A stretch of DNA of 6,112 nt from DASPJQ01 sp035299065 (GTDB taxonomy: Bacteria > Bacteroidota > Bacteroidia > Flavobacteriales_D > UBA2798): contig DATGXI010000083.1 of the NCBI GenBank assembly GCA_035299065.1, positions 1-6,112 of the forward strand, in the 5' to 3' direction. Positions within the stretch are counted from its first letter, which is position 1. Every line of letters starts with the position of its first letter. The notes beneath the pieces were generated by a model. It did not search any database and had not been told where the DNA came from. It saw nothing but the letters and a program-made list of their open reading frames with translations. This document shows positions 5,623 to 6,112 of this stretch, one piece after another. Made by a program: the position numbers and the translations under genes.

Positions 5623-6112
5623 ATGCAGAACGAAGATTACTTTAAATCATACAGGGACTATTTCTGGCAATGGGAAGAGAACGGAGAAGTACTGGCTATT
5701 CCATACGGGAAAACCATTGCTTACCGCAACCTGGTTGAACAAGTGCTTGAACGTTTGCAGCCAAATGGCATTCCGTATTTTGGTTCATTGTTGCTTGCGG
5801 CTATTGCCACCAACCATAGCGGAGCTGAATCGCTTTCGGGCATTCACAAAAAAATGGCCGAACAATTCAGAACAGTGCAACAGGAAAATGCACATGAAAA
5901 TTTTCCTGAACGCATCATGGAAGCCTTTACCTTCCTGCATAAAATAGCCAATTTAGCTGACGAGTATAAAACCGGTGATAAAAAAATACTGTTGCTGCAA
6001 GCTGTTTTTGAAAAGGCCCACAACCTGATTGCTCCTGCCAGTGCAAAATCAATACTGGAAACATTCAGGACCAACATGCCTCCTCATATTTTTAGCGGGC
6101 AATTTGGTTTTG
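5623..6112 (+). CDS. bpX-type accessory protein of the ternary system, N-terminal part (possibly bpX1; runs off right edge)
   Basis: The frame is open from the ATG at 5623 to the last base, giving 163 codons with no stop. The start lies one base after the stop of the preceding gene, so the two are surely co-expressed. The N-terminus carries FWQWEENGEVLAIPYGKTIAY (14-34), then YRNLVEQVLERLQ (34-46) and GIPYFGSLLLAAIATN (49-64), followed by a helical region. From memory, 'W.WE..G.VLAIP.G.TIAYR' and 'G.P.FGSLLLA..A' are hallmarks of a domain labelled bpX1 in MoxR-vWA-beta-propeller systems. The missing C-terminal part might hold the vWA or another domain; none is visible here. A different-frame ORF (5501-5947) overlaps this gene and is not real. 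The assignment as a gene is firm, but the family number is tentative. Confidence 0.85.
   Translation, partial: MQNEDYFKSYRDYFWQWEENGEVLAIPYGKTIAYRNLVEQVLERLQPNGIPYFGSLLLAAIATNHSGAESLSGIHKKMAEQFRTVQQENAHENFPERIMEAFTFLHKIANLADEYKTGDKKILLLQAVFEKAHNLIAPASAKSILETFRTNMPPHIFSGQFGF

Noticed and set aside
5501..5947. 148-residue + strand ORF
   Set aside because: It lies across the end of the 244-residue gene and the start of the next, in another frame. Its translation is low-complexity-like and rich in Cys, Arg and Thr, while both overlapped genes have clear conserved motifs and coupled starts.

Overview
The window looks like chromosomal DNA of a member of the Bacteroidota. All genes are on the + strand, base composition is moderately AT-rich, and none of the starts has a convincing Shine-Dalgarno sequence. 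The large membrane protein has the TPR-like/SpoIIE-phosphatase layout common in that phylum. An AT-rich element close to the Bacteroidota -7 motif (TAnnTTTG) sits directly upstream of one start. The family-level taxonomic call is inference.

Layout. Positions 1-480 hold the C-terminal part of an exonuclease III-type AP endonuclease, cut by the left edge. Positions 481-758 are non-coding and AT-rich, with two short palindromes. Positions 759-2858 encode a 699-residue exported or membrane-anchored sensor-like protein: signal peptide, TPR-like helical region, one transmembrane helix, coiled coil and cytoplasmic SpoIIE/PP2C-type phosphatase. A 192-base gap follows, with small inverted repeats and a possible weak promoter.

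From 3051 to the right edge lies a four-gene set, the most interesting part of the window: a 207-residue alpha-helical protein, a RavA-like MoxR AAA+ ATPase, a 244-residue protein and the start of a fourth protein. The second and third genes overlap (ATGA) and the third and fourth are one base apart, so these three are almost certainly one translationally coupled unit. The gene order and sequence motifs resemble, from memory, the 'MoxR-vWA-beta-propeller ternary systems' whose accessory domains are named bpX. These have been predicted from comparative genomics to be NTP-driven conflict (defence-like) machines. The vWA and beta-propeller components are not visible here and would be expected downstream. 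The fourth gene is open to the edge of the window, and a spurious ORF in another frame covers its first part, so it is easily overlooked.

Between the 207-residue gene and the MoxR gene lies a compact tandem array of five CTTnGTGn units (3703-3744), just upstream of the MoxR start. It is the most distinctive non-coding structure in the window.

The exonuclease and the SpoIIE protein look like independent neighbours. Nothing in the sequence ties them functionally to the MoxR cluster.
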